Source of the DNA: an uncultured Eubacteriales bacterium
Lineage (GTDB): Bacteria; Bacillota; Clostridia; Peptostreptococcales; Anaerovoracaceae
DNA: 64,000 nt
NCBI GenBank assembly: GCA_900318105.1
Contig: ONJG01000001.1
Location: 18,309-82,308 of the forward strand
Direction: 5' to 3'
Positions 16,215 to 24,621 of the stretch are shown here, in pieces. Position numbers and translations under genes: made by a program. Every line of letters starts with the position of its first letter. Positions within the stretch are counted from its first letter, which is position 1. The notes beneath the pieces are model-generated. The model was not told where the DNA came from, did no database searches, and saw nothing but the letters and a program-made list of their open reading frames with translations.

Positions 16215-17315
16215 ATGGCTGACAAAATGAAAGGTTTCGCGATGCTCAAGATCGGCGAAGTAGGCTGGATTGAAAAAGAAGTTCCGAAGTGCGGACCGCT
16301 CGATGCAATCTGCAAGCCGCTTGCCATCGCAATCTGCACATCCGATGTGCACACAGTATGGGAAGGCGCTGTAGGCGACAGACACAACATGATACTCGGA
16401 CACGAGGGCTGCGCTGAGGTTGTTGAAGTAGGCGAACTCGTCAAGGACTTTAAACCGGGCGACAGAGTGCTCGTTCCCGCCATCACACCGGACTGGAGCT
16501 CAGTTGAGGCTCAGAGCGGATATTCCACTCACTCCGGCGGTATGCTTGCAGGCTGGAAGTTCTCAAACTTCAAGGACGGACTTGATTCTGAATACTTCCA
16601 TGTAAATGATGCCGATGGCAACCTTGCACATCTGCCTGAGAGTATCAACATAGTTGATGCTTGCATGCTCTCAGACATGGTTCCGACAGGTTTCCACGGA
16701 GTCGAGCTCGCCGACGTGCAGTTCGGTGACAGCGTGCTGGTTATCGGTATCGGCCCTGTAGGTCTGATGTCGGTTGCAGGATGTGCACTCAGAGGAGCAT
16801 CCAGAATCATCGCCGTAGGAACCCGCCCCAACTGCGTTGAGGCAGCCAAGTTCTATGGAGCCGATGAGTTTATAAGCTATAAAGACGGCACGATTGAGGA
16901 TCAGGTGCTCGCCATGACGGACGGCAAGGGCGTGGATAAAGTTATCATCGCCGGCGGAGATGTCGATACATTCAAGTCCGCAGTTGCCGCAGTCAAGCCG
17001 GGCGGAAAGATCGGAAACGTAAACTACCTCGGATCCGGAGATATGATCTCCATACCGAGAGTTGAGTGGGGCGTCGGAATGGGTCACAAGCAGATCAACG
17101 GCGGACTGATGCCGGGCGGAAGACTCCGCATGGAAAAGCTCGGATCCCTCGTGGCTTCAGGCAAACTCGATGTGAGCAAGCTCGCTTCTCACGTTTATGA
17201 AGGATGGAATCACATCCCTGAGGCACTTCAGATCATGAAGGACAAGCCAAAGGATCTCATCAAGCCTGTGGTTGTGCTTGAAAATCACGATGTAAACAAA
17301 GAGGTTCAGTTCTAA
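16215..17315 (+). CDS. Zinc-dependent NADP(H)-type secondary alcohol dehydrogenase
   Basis: A 366-residue medium-chain dehydrogenase close to the isopropanol dehydrogenases of Clostridium beijerinckii and Thermoanaerobacter. Catalytic zinc ligands are visible as Cys41 (CTSDVHT) and His63-Glu64 (GHEG), with the Asp of LSDMVPTGFHG as third ligand. The structural-zinc Cys4 loop is missing, as in those enzymes. VIGIGPVGLM is the Rossmann turn, and the following GTRP resembles the NADP-selective GSRP. AAAGGAG precedes ATG 16215. A CobW-type GTPase gene follows by 24 bp, possibly for metal supply. Confidence 0.92.
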   Translation: MADKMKGFAMLKIGEVGWIEKEVPKCGPLDAICKPLAIAICTSDVHTVWEGAVGDRHNMILGHEGCAEVVEVGELVKDFKPGDRVLVPAITPDWSSVEAQSGYSTHSGGMLAGWKFSNFKDGLDSEYFHVNDADGNLAHLPESINIVDACMLSDMVPTGFHGVELADVQFGDSVLVIGIGPVGLMSVAGCALRGASRIIAVGTRPNCVEAAKFYGADEFISYKDGTIEDQVLAMTDGKGVDKVIIAGGDVDTFKSAVAAVKPGGKIGNVNYLGSGDMISIPRVEWGVGMGHKQINGGLMPGGRLRMEKLGSLVASGKLDVSKLASHVYEGWNHIPEALQIMKDKPKDLIKPVVVLENHDVNKEVQF

Positions 17316-17339
17316 AAAGGGGCTTAAAGTACAGGTGAA

Positions 17340-18305
17340 ATGAAGATACTCGTGGTGTCAGGGTTTCTCGGCGCCGGCAAGACAACTTTTATTAAAGAAC
17401 TTATTAAAAGGACGGGCAGGGAAATCGCGGTTCTCGAAAATGAATACGGAGATACGAATCTCGATTCACAGGACATACAGGAGTCCGGGGAGCTTAAGGT
17501 GTGGGAATTTGCCGAGGGCTGCGTCTGCTGCAGCAAAAAGGATTCCTTTGCCAACACGATAATAGCGGTCTCCGCAAGCCTTGACCCTGAGTATCTCGTG
17601 GTGGAGCCTACGGGTGTCGGCAAACTCAGCAATATAATGGCTAATATTCAGAAGGTAAGCTATGAGAAGATAGTGCCTCTGAAACCGCTCGTTGTGCTCG
17701 CGCCTGTGTCATATTACGAGAATATGGCAGAGTACGAAGAGCTGTATAAAGATCAGATTGCCGCTGCGGATAAAGTCATATACTCGAAGATAGAAAATGA
17801 AGATGATGAGTATATAGACAGGATCAATGCTGAAATCAGAAAGATCAATCCGGACGCGGCAATCTCGGATATTCCGTATGTGACGCACGGGGACTCATGG
17901 TGGGATGAGATATTGTCAGATACCTGCGATGAGGCTGACGTGGCAGAAAGCGGAGTGACAGATGAACAGGACATAATTCCTTTATCTGCAAAAACTGAGC
18001 AGGTATCGTTCAGGGACGTGAGCCTCGGCTCCGTCTCTGAACTGATACTCCTGCTCGAGGATGTGCTGAGGCATGAACTTGGAGGCATCACAAGAGCCAA
18101 AGGCGTTGTGAAAGCAGGAGGAGACTATGTGAGGTTTGACCTCGCCGACAGGCTATATGCCATAAGCGGAGCGGATGAGGCTATAGACAATCAGGCTGTG
18201 TTTATCGGAACCGGCCCCGACATGTCAAAGCTGGAGAAGCGGCTTAACAAAGCGGCCGCAAATAATACCATGAGAGATGCATCTCTCATGCGGAGAAAGA
18301 TATAG
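17340..18305 (+). CDS. CobW/COG0523-family metallochaperone GTPase
   Basis: A 321-residue G3E GTPase. Walker A GFLGAGKT lies at residues 8-15, the metal-binding CxCC motif GCVCC at 60-64, and EPTGVGKL marks switch/Walker B. The C-terminal part is diverged and lacks the His-rich tail of some zinc members. Family members insert or deliver metals such as Zn, Co or Fe. Its position 24 bp after a zinc alcohol dehydrogenase suggests metal delivery to that enzyme; this is inference. The start is ATG 17340. Confidence 0.88.
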   Translation: MKILVVSGFLGAGKTTFIKELIKRTGREIAVLENEYGDTNLDSQDIQESGELKVWEFAEGCVCCSKKDSFANTIIAVSASLDPEYLVVEPTGVGKLSNIMANIQKVSYEKIVPLKPLVVLAPVSYYENMAEYEELYKDQIAAADKVIYSKIENEDDEYIDRINAEIRKINPDAAISDIPYVTHGDSWWDEILSDTCDEADVAESGVTDEQDIIPLSAKTEQVSFRDVSLGSVSELILLLEDVLRHELGGITRAKGVVKAGGDYVRFDLADRLYAISGADEAIDNQAVFIGTGPDMSKLEKRLNKAAANNTMRDASLMRRKI

Positions 18306-18373
18306 CAGTGTGGTATAATAACCGCAGTGTCTATTTATTTAACAACTGAGAAACTAAACGGAGGAGGGACAAA

Positions 18374-19249
18374 ATGTACAAAGTTGTCAGAAGGAGATCT
18401 CTCAAGCCAACGGTCACACAGATCGAGGTCGAAGCTCCTTTGGTGGCGCGCAAGGCCAGAGCCGGCCAGTTCATAATACTGCGCGTAGACGAGGACGGAG
18501 AAAGAATACCTCTGACCGTGGCAGGTACCAACCCGGATGATGGGACTGTAAAGGTCATATTCCAGGTTGTGGGAGCCACCACGGAGAAACTCAATCATGT
18601 AAAAGAAGGCGAGTGCATTCAGGACTTCGTCGGACCTCTCGGAAGGCCGACCGAAACCGAGGGCATTAAAAAAGTATGCATAGTCGGCGGCGGAGTGGGC
18701 TGCGCTATAGCGATGCCTGTGGCTCAGGAATTCCACAGACTCGGTGCTGAAGTAACAAGCATCATAGGTTTCAGAAGCGAGGACCTGGTTATTCTCGAGG
18801 ATGAGTTCGATGCATGCTCAGACCGTCTTATAGTAATGACAGATGACGGTTCATATAAAAGAGAGGGTAACGTGACAGTGCCGCTCAAGGAGATGCTGGC
18901 TTCAGGTGAGAAGTTCGATATGATCATCACCATAGGACCTCTCATCATGATGAAGTTCGTCACTCTGACCGCAAAGGAGTTTAATGCTCCGATTACCGTT
19001 TCCATGAGCCCGATAATGGTGGACGGAACCGGTATGTGCGGATGCTGCAGACTCACGCTCCATACGGATGAGGGCAGCGTAATGAAGTTCGCCTGCGTGG
19101 ACGGACCTGACTTCAACGGCTACGAAGTGGACTTCGACGAGGCCATAGCCAGGGGACGCACATATTTTGACTTTGAAAGAAAGGCGCACGACCACGTGTG
19201 CAATATGTATAAAGCCGCCGATGAACTTGCGGGCGGTGCGAACGCATAG
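18374..19249 (+). CDS. nfnA: NfnA-like FAD/[2Fe-2S] subunit of NADH-dependent ferredoxin:NADP oxidoreductase
   Basis: A 291-residue subunit of the dihydroorotate dehydrogenase electron-transfer type. The N-terminal FAD barrel contains RAGQFIILRVDEDGERIPLT, the NAD part VCIVGGGVGCAIAMP, and the C-terminal [2Fe-2S] motif is GTGMCGCCRLT followed by FACVDGPDF. Paired with the next gene it forms the bifurcating transhydrogenase that balances NADPH, NADH and reduced ferredoxin in anaerobes. GGAGGAGGG precedes the ATG. nfnB follows by 16 bp. Confidence 0.93.
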   Translation: MYKVVRRRSLKPTVTQIEVEAPLVARKARAGQFIILRVDEDGERIPLTVAGTNPDDGTVKVIFQVVGATTEKLNHVKEGECIQDFVGPLGRPTETEGIKKVCIVGGGVGCAIAMPVAQEFHRLGAEVTSIIGFRSEDLVILEDEFDACSDRLIVMTDDGSYKREGNVTVPLKEMLASGEKFDMIITIGPLIMMKFVTLTAKEFNAPITVSMSPIMVDGTGMCGCCRLTLHTDEGSVMKFACVDGPDFNGYEVDFDEAIARGRTYFDFERKAHDHVCNMYKAADELAGGANA

Positions 19250-19265
19250 GAAGGGAGGAAGAGCA

Positions 19266-20678
19266 ATGGCAATTAATCCTAAAAAACATGAAATGCCTGC
19301 ACAGGATCCCAAAGTGCGTGCGCATAATTTCGATGAGGTAGCTCTGGGATATGAAGAAGCAACAGCACTGGCTGAGGCGGAGCGTTGCCTGAACTGCAAG
19401 AACCGCCCGTGCGTGGAGGGTTGCCCGGTAAACGTGCAGATTCCGGAGTTCATTCAGAAAGTAAAGGAAGGGGACTTTGAGGGTGCTTATCAGATAATAA
19501 GCGAGACTTCATCTCTGCCTGCTGTCTGCGGACGAGTTTGCCCGCAGGAGACGCAGTGCGAGGAGAAGTGCACTCTCGGTATCAAGTTCGATCCTGTCGG
19601 CATAGGACGTCTCGAGAGATTTGTGGCGGACTGGCATAACGAGCATTCCAAGGAAGCACCGGTAGCGCCTGAGTTAAACGGACATAAAGTCGCCATAGTA
19701 GGTGCAGGTCCTGCCGGACTTACATGCGCGGGAGACCTCGCAAAGAAAGGATACAAAGTGTCCATATTCGAGGCCTTGCATACTCCGGGCGGAGTGCTTG
19801 TATACGGTATTCCGGAGTTCCGTCTGCCCAAGGCTATAGTGGCCAGGGAGGTCGAAGGACTCAAGGAGCTCGGAGTTGAGGTGGTCACAAATGCCGTAAT
19901 AGGAAAGACCCTCACCATAGATGAACTTTTCGATGAAATGGGATTTGAGGCTGTATTTGTGGGTTCGGGAGCCGGACTTCCGAGCTTTATGAACATACCG
20001 GGAGAGTCCCTGAGAGGTGTGTACTCCGCAAACGAGTACCTGACCCGTTCAAACCTCATGAAGGCTTACAGGGATAATCCCGATACACCTATCATGAAGG
20101 GCGGCAAGGTCGCAGTCGTAGGCGGCGGAAATGTCGCGATGGACGCTGCGAGGACTGCTCTCAGACTCGGAGCCGAAAAGGTATATATAATCTACAGAAG
20201 GTCGATGGAAGAGCTTCCTGCCCGTGCCGAGGAAGTCGAGCACGCAGAGGAGGAAGGAATCGACTTCCGTCTTCTCAACAATCCCGTAGAGATTCTGGGA
20301 TATGAAAATCCGGATGATCCGAGGGATCCGAAGAACGGAACGGTCAGAGCCATACGCTGCATCAAGATGGAGCTCGGAGAGCCGGATGACTCCGGCAGGA
20401 GAAGACCTGTTCCGATCAAGGGAAGTGAATTTGAGCTCGAGGTCGATGCTGTAATCATGTCGATAGGCACAAGCCCGAATCCGCTGATTAAGGATACGAC
20501 TGAGGGCCTTGAGGTCAACCGCCGCGGCGGCATCGTCGTGGACGAGGGCGGCCTCACGTCCCGCAAGGCCGTCTATGCCGGCGGAGACGCCGTCACGGGA
20601 GCAGCGACTGTAATTTCGGCCATGGGCGCCGGCAAAGTCGCCGCGGCCTCCATAGACGAAGCCCTTTCAGGTAAATAA
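19266..20678 (+). CDS. nfnB: NfnB-like large subunit (glutamate synthase small-chain type)
   Basis: A 470-residue FAD/[4Fe-4S] protein. The N-terminal cluster ligands are in CLNCKNRPCVEGCPV and CGRVCPQETQCEEKC, then FAD site VAIVGAGPAGLTCAG, VYGIPEFRLPK, and NADPH site VAVVGGGNVAMDAART. It is annotated as homotetrameric glutamate synthase in many genomes, but pairing with NfnA points to the bifurcating transhydrogenase. ATG 19266 follows GGAAGGGAGG; an earlier in-frame ATG lies inside nfnA and is rejected. A terminator follows. Confidence 0.94.
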   Translation: MAINPKKHEMPAQDPKVRAHNFDEVALGYEEATALAEAERCLNCKNRPCVEGCPVNVQIPEFIQKVKEGDFEGAYQIISETSSLPAVCGRVCPQETQCEEKCTLGIKFDPVGIGRLERFVADWHNEHSKEAPVAPELNGHKVAIVGAGPAGLTCAGDLAKKGYKVSIFEALHTPGGVLVYGIPEFRLPKAIVAREVEGLKELGVEVVTNAVIGKTLTIDELFDEMGFEAVFVGSGAGLPSFMNIPGESLRGVYSANEYLTRSNLMKAYRDNPDTPIMKGGKVAVVGGGNVAMDAARTALRLGAEKVYIIYRRSMEELPARAEEVEHAEEEGIDFRLLNNPVEILGYENPDDPRDPKNGTVRAIRCIKMELGEPDDSGRRRPVPIKGSEFELEVDAVIMSIGTSPNPLIKDTTEGLEVNRRGGIVVDEGGLTSRKAVYAGGDAVTGAATVISAMGAGKVAAASIDEALSGK

Positions 20679-20686
20679 GGCATCAT

Positions 20687-20709
20687 AAAAGCGCCGGTCA
20701 GGCGCTTTT
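20687..20709. terminator. Bidirectional intrinsic terminator
   Basis: AAAAGCGCC (20687-20695) and GGCGCTTTT (20701-20709) with a 5-nt loop, between convergent nfnB and the nitroreductase gene. Confidence 0.88.
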
Positions 20710-20716
20710 AGATTGC

Positions 20717-21523
20717 TTAGATTCTGCACTGGGCTACGTATTCCACATCATCCGGGAGCTTGAGGTCTCTGTCCGGAGCCTCAAAGCTCCATCTCGGGGC
20801 CTCAGGTCTTACTGCCCACATTACGGAATAGAAGTTGAACATGGCGATTCCGTAATTGAGGTAAGTGTCGTATTTGTTAGTCATCTCGCTCGGAAGTCCG
20901 ACGAGAAATACGCGGTCGTTGTCCACAAGCATCCTGTATGGCTGGAGGTTCTGGAATGACTGCGCACTTGCTACAGCTCTCAGACTGTCCTCAAGCTCAG
21001 GGTAGAAGTAGTCTGTATCAACTTCCGTCTTGAAGTCTTTGCCGAGGCAGAGCTTATCAAGAGTGATCTTGGGAGCGTCCTTTTCTTTGTTATCCGCAGC
21101 TCTGTAGCCGAATGCGAGCACACATGAGAGAACAAGACCCGTATCCGAATCAAGTGCGGCCTTGGCAGCGTGCTGATCGTTAATGGTAAGCCAGCATGCA
21201 GAGAGACCGAGCTCGGTCAGTTTGAGAGTAATACCCTGAATAATATATCCTGCATTTTCCAGATAGTGATCCTTGTGCTCGGAAAACAGAACGGCGTAGT
21301 GAGGAGCTTTGATGCAGATGCCGTTGTATCCTACGGTATCCTTGAGCTTGTCATATGCGGAGCTGTCGTAAAACCTCAGCTCTGTCACGATATCATCCAC
21401 CAGACGACTTTCCTCATCGTTATGGTATGCGACAACCTCGCTAATCATCTCCTCAGACACACGTCTTACGTCGAACTTTCTGCATGAATGTCTGTTTTTA
21501 ACTATTTCATCGTAATACTTCAT
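20717..21523 (-). CDS. Nitroreductase-family FMN protein
   Basis: A 268-residue protein with nitroreductase marks: RHSCRKFD near residue 11, NAGYIIQGITLKLTELGLSACWLTI mid-protein, LAFGYRA, and a second half (QSFQNLQPYRML, YLNYGIAMFNFYSVMWA) as in the larger clostridial putative TM-nitroreductases. It likely binds FMN and reduces an unidentified acceptor. ATG at 21523 is chosen with GAGGT about 9 nt upstream; a start ten codons earlier lacks support. A promoter-like pair lies upstream at 21610-21638. Confidence 0.85.
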   Translation of the reverse strand: MKYYDEIVKNRHSCRKFDVRRVSEEMISEVVAYHNDEESRLVDDIVTELRFYDSSAYDKLKDTVGYNGICIKAPHYAVLFSEHKDHYLENAGYIIQGITLKLTELGLSACWLTINDQHAAKAALDSDTGLVLSCVLAFGYRAADNKEKDAPKITLDKLCLGKDFKTEVDTDYFYPELEDSLRAVASAQSFQNLQPYRMLVDNDRVFLVGLPSEMTNKYDTYLNYGIAMFNFYSVMWAVRPEAPRWSFEAPDRDLKLPDDVEYVAQCRI

Positions 21524-21575
21524 TTCTCTAATACCTCGTGATACCGGTCCCATATTTCTTTTGAAAGGACCAAAA

Positions 21576-21803
21576 TTAACTGAATCTTGCGATTATTACT
21601 GACCTAAAAATTCTATCACTAAGAAACATGCAATTCAATCTTTTCCGGTCGGGCAGCCATGTCGTGGCAACGCTCGGATATGCGGCAATCGTAAGACTCC
21701 AGACAGAGAGCCCCTGTATCTCTGAGGCCAGCTCATACATTTCCTTTTCCCTGGGCAGATAAGAATTTACAATAGGAACAGGACGTTCACCGGAATTCTG
21801 CAT
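21576..21803 (-). other. 75-codon reading frame, possibly a gene remnant
   Basis: Open from ATG 21803 to a stop at 21576, with plausible codon use in the first ~55 codons (MYELASEIQGLSVWSLTIAAYPS) but an AT-rich end that overlaps the nitroreductase promoter. I do not recognise the product. It may be the head of a decayed gene rather than a functional protein. Confidence 0.25.
21610..21638 (-). promoter_or_regulatory. Probable promoter of the nitroreductase gene
   Basis: On the minus strand TTGAAT, a 17-bp spacer and TAGAAT, about 90 bp before the start codon. Confidence 0.55.
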
Positions 21804-21857
21804 TATGGTAATTGAAAATATTACTGCACTGATGTATAAATTATTTCGGATAATCCA

Positions 21858-22799
21858 ATGGGATTAAAGACTAAAATCTGGGAAGGTTTGAGCTATATGT
21901 GGAAAGTGCCTGAAAGCAAAGCGATGAGATTTCTGAGAAATGCGCTGATAGTGATAGTGTCGGCATTCTTTGGCTCGTCTGTACAGATATTTGTCATGAT
22001 ACCAAACGGCATGACTTCAGGAGGCATGCCGGGAATCGCCAGGCTGATTACTCATGCATTCCCGCAGATAAGCTATTCTCTTGTTTATTATTCGCTTTCC
22101 ATGATTATTCTTATCATCGCATTTGTGACGATGGGTAAGAAGGAAGTAGGCAGGATAATAGCTCTGGCCTTTGCTTATCCGATTATGCTGTTCATATTTG
22201 AGCATATCGACTATGTTATGCTCGACAGCCCGGACCCTCTGCTCGCATCGCTTATCATAGGCGTGGGATACGGACTTGCAACCGGCATAGGATACATAGG
22301 AGGTTTTTCGTCAGGCGGCACTGATACACTGGCCAGGGTGCTGAAGTTTAAGGTCTTCAACTACCTGAGAGTCGGAGACATACAGATGGTGATGGACGTA
22401 ATCATCATCCTTGTGTCGGCGTTTGTGTTCAATATGAATGTTGCTCTTTACGCAGTGGTGACTGCCGTGGTGTCTGCAAAGATCATATCCATGGTGATGA
22501 CGGGCTTCAGCGGCAAATATGTCCAGTTTGATATTATAACCAGCCACAACGACATGACGGACGTTATATCCGAATATATAATGAACGAAGTGCACCGTGC
22601 CGTGACTTCTCACGTAAACAGGGGCGAATACAGCCATGAGGAGCGCAGGACCCTCACCGTTATCTGCACGCCGGCCGAAAGCGTAAAGATAAAGAAGTTT
22701 GTCGCAGATACTGACCCCGATGCCTTTGCAACAATAATGCCGATCACAAGCGTATGGGGCAAACGATTCAGCGATATAAGAGAAGTGGACAACGTCTGA
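21858..22799 (+). CDS. YitT-family membrane protein
   Basis: A 313-residue protein with five to six hydrophobic spans (residues about 25-215) and a C-terminal cytoplasmic DUF2179 domain (FDIITSHNDMTDVISEYI to PITSVWGKRF). The conserved GMTSGGMPGIARL and GGFSSGGTDTLARVL segments define YitT. Transport function is suspected for the family but substrates are not established. It is a stand-alone gene; a hairpin with a T-run follows about 115 bp downstream. Confidence 0.88.
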   Translation: MGLKTKIWEGLSYMWKVPESKAMRFLRNALIVIVSAFFGSSVQIFVMIPNGMTSGGMPGIARLITHAFPQISYSLVYYSLSMIILIIAFVTMGKKEVGRIIALAFAYPIMLFIFEHIDYVMLDSPDPLLASLIIGVGYGLATGIGYIGGFSSGGTDTLARVLKFKVFNYLRVGDIQMVMDVIIILVSAFVFNMNVALYAVVTAVVSAKIISMVMTGFSGKYVQFDIITSHNDMTDVISEYIMNEVHRAVTSHVNRGEYSHEERRTLTVICTPAESVKIKKFVADTDPDAFATIMPITSVWGKRFSDIREVDNV

Positions 22800-22912
22800 T
22801 ATTATCCTGAGCCGCGAAGCTGCGGCGTCACTGCAAGTATTTACTAAACTGATAATTGTCTGCTTTTGTATATACAAAGCCAATTGCTCATATAGGGCGG
22901 TGGTCATAAAAT

Positions 22913-22940
22913 AATATCGGAGAAACACTCCGATATTTTT
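22913..22940 (+). terminator. Hairpin with T-run before the PrdA-like gene
   Basis: AATATCGGA (22913-22921) and TCCGATATT (22929-22937) then Ts. It probably ends the yitT transcript; an imperfect hairpin GCTTTTGTA/TACAAAGC lies at about 22862-22880. Confidence 0.7.
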
Positions 22941-22965
22941 GTGAAATAAAAGGGGAGGAAAAGAA

Positions 22966-23379
22966 ATGTCAATTGAACTGGAATATGCATTGGAACATAA
23001 GAACGATCCGGCAGTGCTGTGCTGCAGAATGGAGCCGGGTGAGATTTCTCACCACAACCTCGAAGATCCGGCTATTTTCCCTGACCTGATCGATACGGGA
23101 CTTCTCAACACAGACGGCTGCCTCACAATAGGACAGTGCATCGGAGCAACCCTCAAGGAGACCTGCGATTCGCTCACACCGCTTACACCGGCTCTGGTTG
23201 ATAATATTCAGGATCCTGGTGCTACAGATGAAGGTGCGGCAGAGACCGAAACAGCAGTTGCAGATGCTGCTGCTCCTGCCATGGCAGTTCCTGCAGGAAC
23301 TCAGATGACAATTGCAGGCGGCGTGGTCAAGCTCTACATCGCAGAGGGCAAGGACATTGCGATCGAGTTCCCTGTATAG
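22966..23379 (+). CDS. Small protein resembling the N-terminal part of D-proline reductase proprotein PrdA
   Basis: A 137-residue protein. The opening SIELEYALEHKNDPAVLCCRMEPGEI and HNLEDPAIFPDLIDTGLL recall, from memory, the start of PrdA/PrdD-type proline reductase proproteins; residues about 75-105 are an Ala/Glu/Pro-rich linker and the end (AGGVVKLYIAEGKDIAIEFP) is compact. The reductase-forming C-terminal half is absent and a terminator follows the stop, so this is a stand-alone gene, not a visible truncation. AAGGGGAGGAAAAG precedes ATG. Function is unknown; family assignment needs a profile search. Confidence 0.6.
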   Translation: MSIELEYALEHKNDPAVLCCRMEPGEISHHNLEDPAIFPDLIDTGLLNTDGCLTIGQCIGATLKETCDSLTPLTPALVDNIQDPGATDEGAAETETAVADAAAPAMAVPAGTQMTIAGGVVKLYIAEGKDIAIEFPV

Positions 23380-23405
23380 GCGGATACACAAACAATAATC
23401 ATAAG

Positions 23406-23437
23406 AAACAGCGGAGCAATCCGCTGTTTTTCTTTTT
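23406..23437 (+). terminator. Intrinsic terminator after the PrdA-like gene
   Basis: AAACAGCGGA (23406-23415) and TCCGCTGTTT (23420-23429), loop GCAA, then TTCTTTTTT. Confidence 0.92.
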
Positions 23438-23460
23438 TAAAAAAATTACCTAACCGGCTA

Positions 23461-23513
23461 TTGACAAAGAAAATATTTTGTATTATTGTACTAAGTACCT
23501 AATACAATAATAC
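23461..23513 (+). promoter_or_regulatory. Promoter and operator of the GntR-ABC operon
   Basis: TTGACA (23461-23466), 17 bp, TATTGT (23484-23489). A perfect 11-bp inverted repeat GTATTATTGTA (23480-23490) and TACAATAATAC (23503-23513) overlaps the -10 box and the expected start. This is the pattern of an autorepressed YtrA-type operon. Confidence 0.82.
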
Positions 23514-23570
23514 AAACATGGTTGTAATGTTGAATTATGTATCTAAAAGACACTTATGAAAGGAAAGGCA

Positions 23571-23939
23571 ATGGACTGGAACTTCAAAACCGGCATTCCA
23601 ATCTACACTCAGATAGTTGATGAGCTTACCATGCGCATCGCCAGCGGTGCCTATGCACCCGGCGCAAAACTGGCTTCGGTAAGGGATCTCGCCATGGATG
23701 CAGGAGTCAATCCGAACACAATGCAAAAGGCCCTGGCCGAAATTGAGCGCAGGGGACTTGTGTATTCAGAGCGTACAAGCGGGAGGTTCGTCACGAAGGA
23801 TGAGGATATACTGAAGGGTCTGCATAAAGAACTCGCAGAGAAGTATCTCGGTGAGTTTACGGAGAAACTTCAGAAGATTGGAATGGACGAAAAAGAAATA
23901 AGAGAATTTATAAAGGAGGCGGGCAATGGCAAGAATTGA
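23571..23939 (+). CDS. YtrA-subfamily GntR transcriptional regulator
   Basis: A 122-residue short GntR repressor. The winged helix occupies residues about 5-70 (GIPIYTQIVDELTMRIASGAY, LASVRDLAMDAGVNPNTMQKALAEIERRGLV) with the short YtrA-type tail and no ligand domain. ATG 23571 is chosen since GAAAGGAAAGG directly precedes it; the ATG 15 nt earlier overlaps that site. The final 14 bp overlap the ATPase gene, a sign of coupling. It should act on the inverted repeat over its own promoter. Confidence 0.92.
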   Translation: MDWNFKTGIPIYTQIVDELTMRIASGAYAPGAKLASVRDLAMDAGVNPNTMQKALAEIERRGLVYSERTSGRFVTKDEDILKGLHKELAEKYLGEFTEKLQKIGMDEKEIREFIKEAGNGKN

Positions 23940-24621
23940 TATCAGCGAATTGTCCAAGGATTTTGGAAATGTGAGGGCCCTCGACGGAGTTACACTATCT
24001 CTCGACAAAGGGCGTATAGTGGGCCTGCTCGGACCTAACGGCAGCGGCAAGACCACGCTTATCAAGATACTGAATGGGCTTCTGGTGCCGACATCGGGCA
24101 GCGTGGAGATAAACGGGATTGCACCGGGCGTTGAGACCAAGAAAAAAGTCGCATATCTTCCGGACAGAAACGCTCTTCCGGCTTACATGACAAGCGATCA
24201 GCTTGTTGAACTGTACAGCGACTTCTTCTACGACTTTGATGCCGCCAAGGCAGATGCGATGATAGATGACCTCGGTATAAACCGCAGTCAGACTATGCAA
24301 AAGATGTCCAAGGGTACAAAGGAAAAGCTCCAGCTTTGCCTCGTAATGGCCAGGCAGGCAGATGTGTATCTGCTCGATGAGCCCATAGGCGGAGTGGACC
24401 CTGCGACCCGCGATTACATACTGAGGACGATTATCTCAAACTACAACGAGGACGGAATAGTCATTATATCCACGCATCTTATCTCGGACATAGAATCCGT
24501 GCTGGATAATGTCGTATTCCTCAAGGAAGGCAGGGTAGTGCTCGAAGGACCTGCAGACGATATCAGAGAAAAAGAAGGGAAGAGCATAGACGAGCTCTTC
24601 AGGGAGGTGTTCAGATGTTAG
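23926..24621 (+). CDS. ABC transporter ATP-binding protein, GntR-linked
   Basis: A 231-residue ATPase: Walker A GPNGSGKT at about residues 36-43, signature MSKGTKEKLQLCLVMA (a diverged LSGGQ), Walker B VYLLDEPIGGVDP and the switch His in IISTHLI. It overlaps the GntR gene by 14 bp and the permease gene by 7 bp. Such GntR-ATPase-permease sets in Firmicutes are linked to cell-envelope stress or antibiotic-peptide export; the substrate is not readable. Confidence 0.9.
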   Translation: MARIDISELSKDFGNVRALDGVTLSLDKGRIVGLLGPNGSGKTTLIKILNGLLVPTSGSVEINGIAPGVETKKKVAYLPDRNALPAYMTSDQLVELYSDFFYDFDAAKADAMIDDLGINRSQTMQKMSKGTKEKLQLCLVMARQADVYLLDEPIGGVDPATRDYILRTIISNYNEDGIVIISTHLISDIESVLDNVVFLKEGRVVLEGPADDIREKEGKSIDELFREVFRC

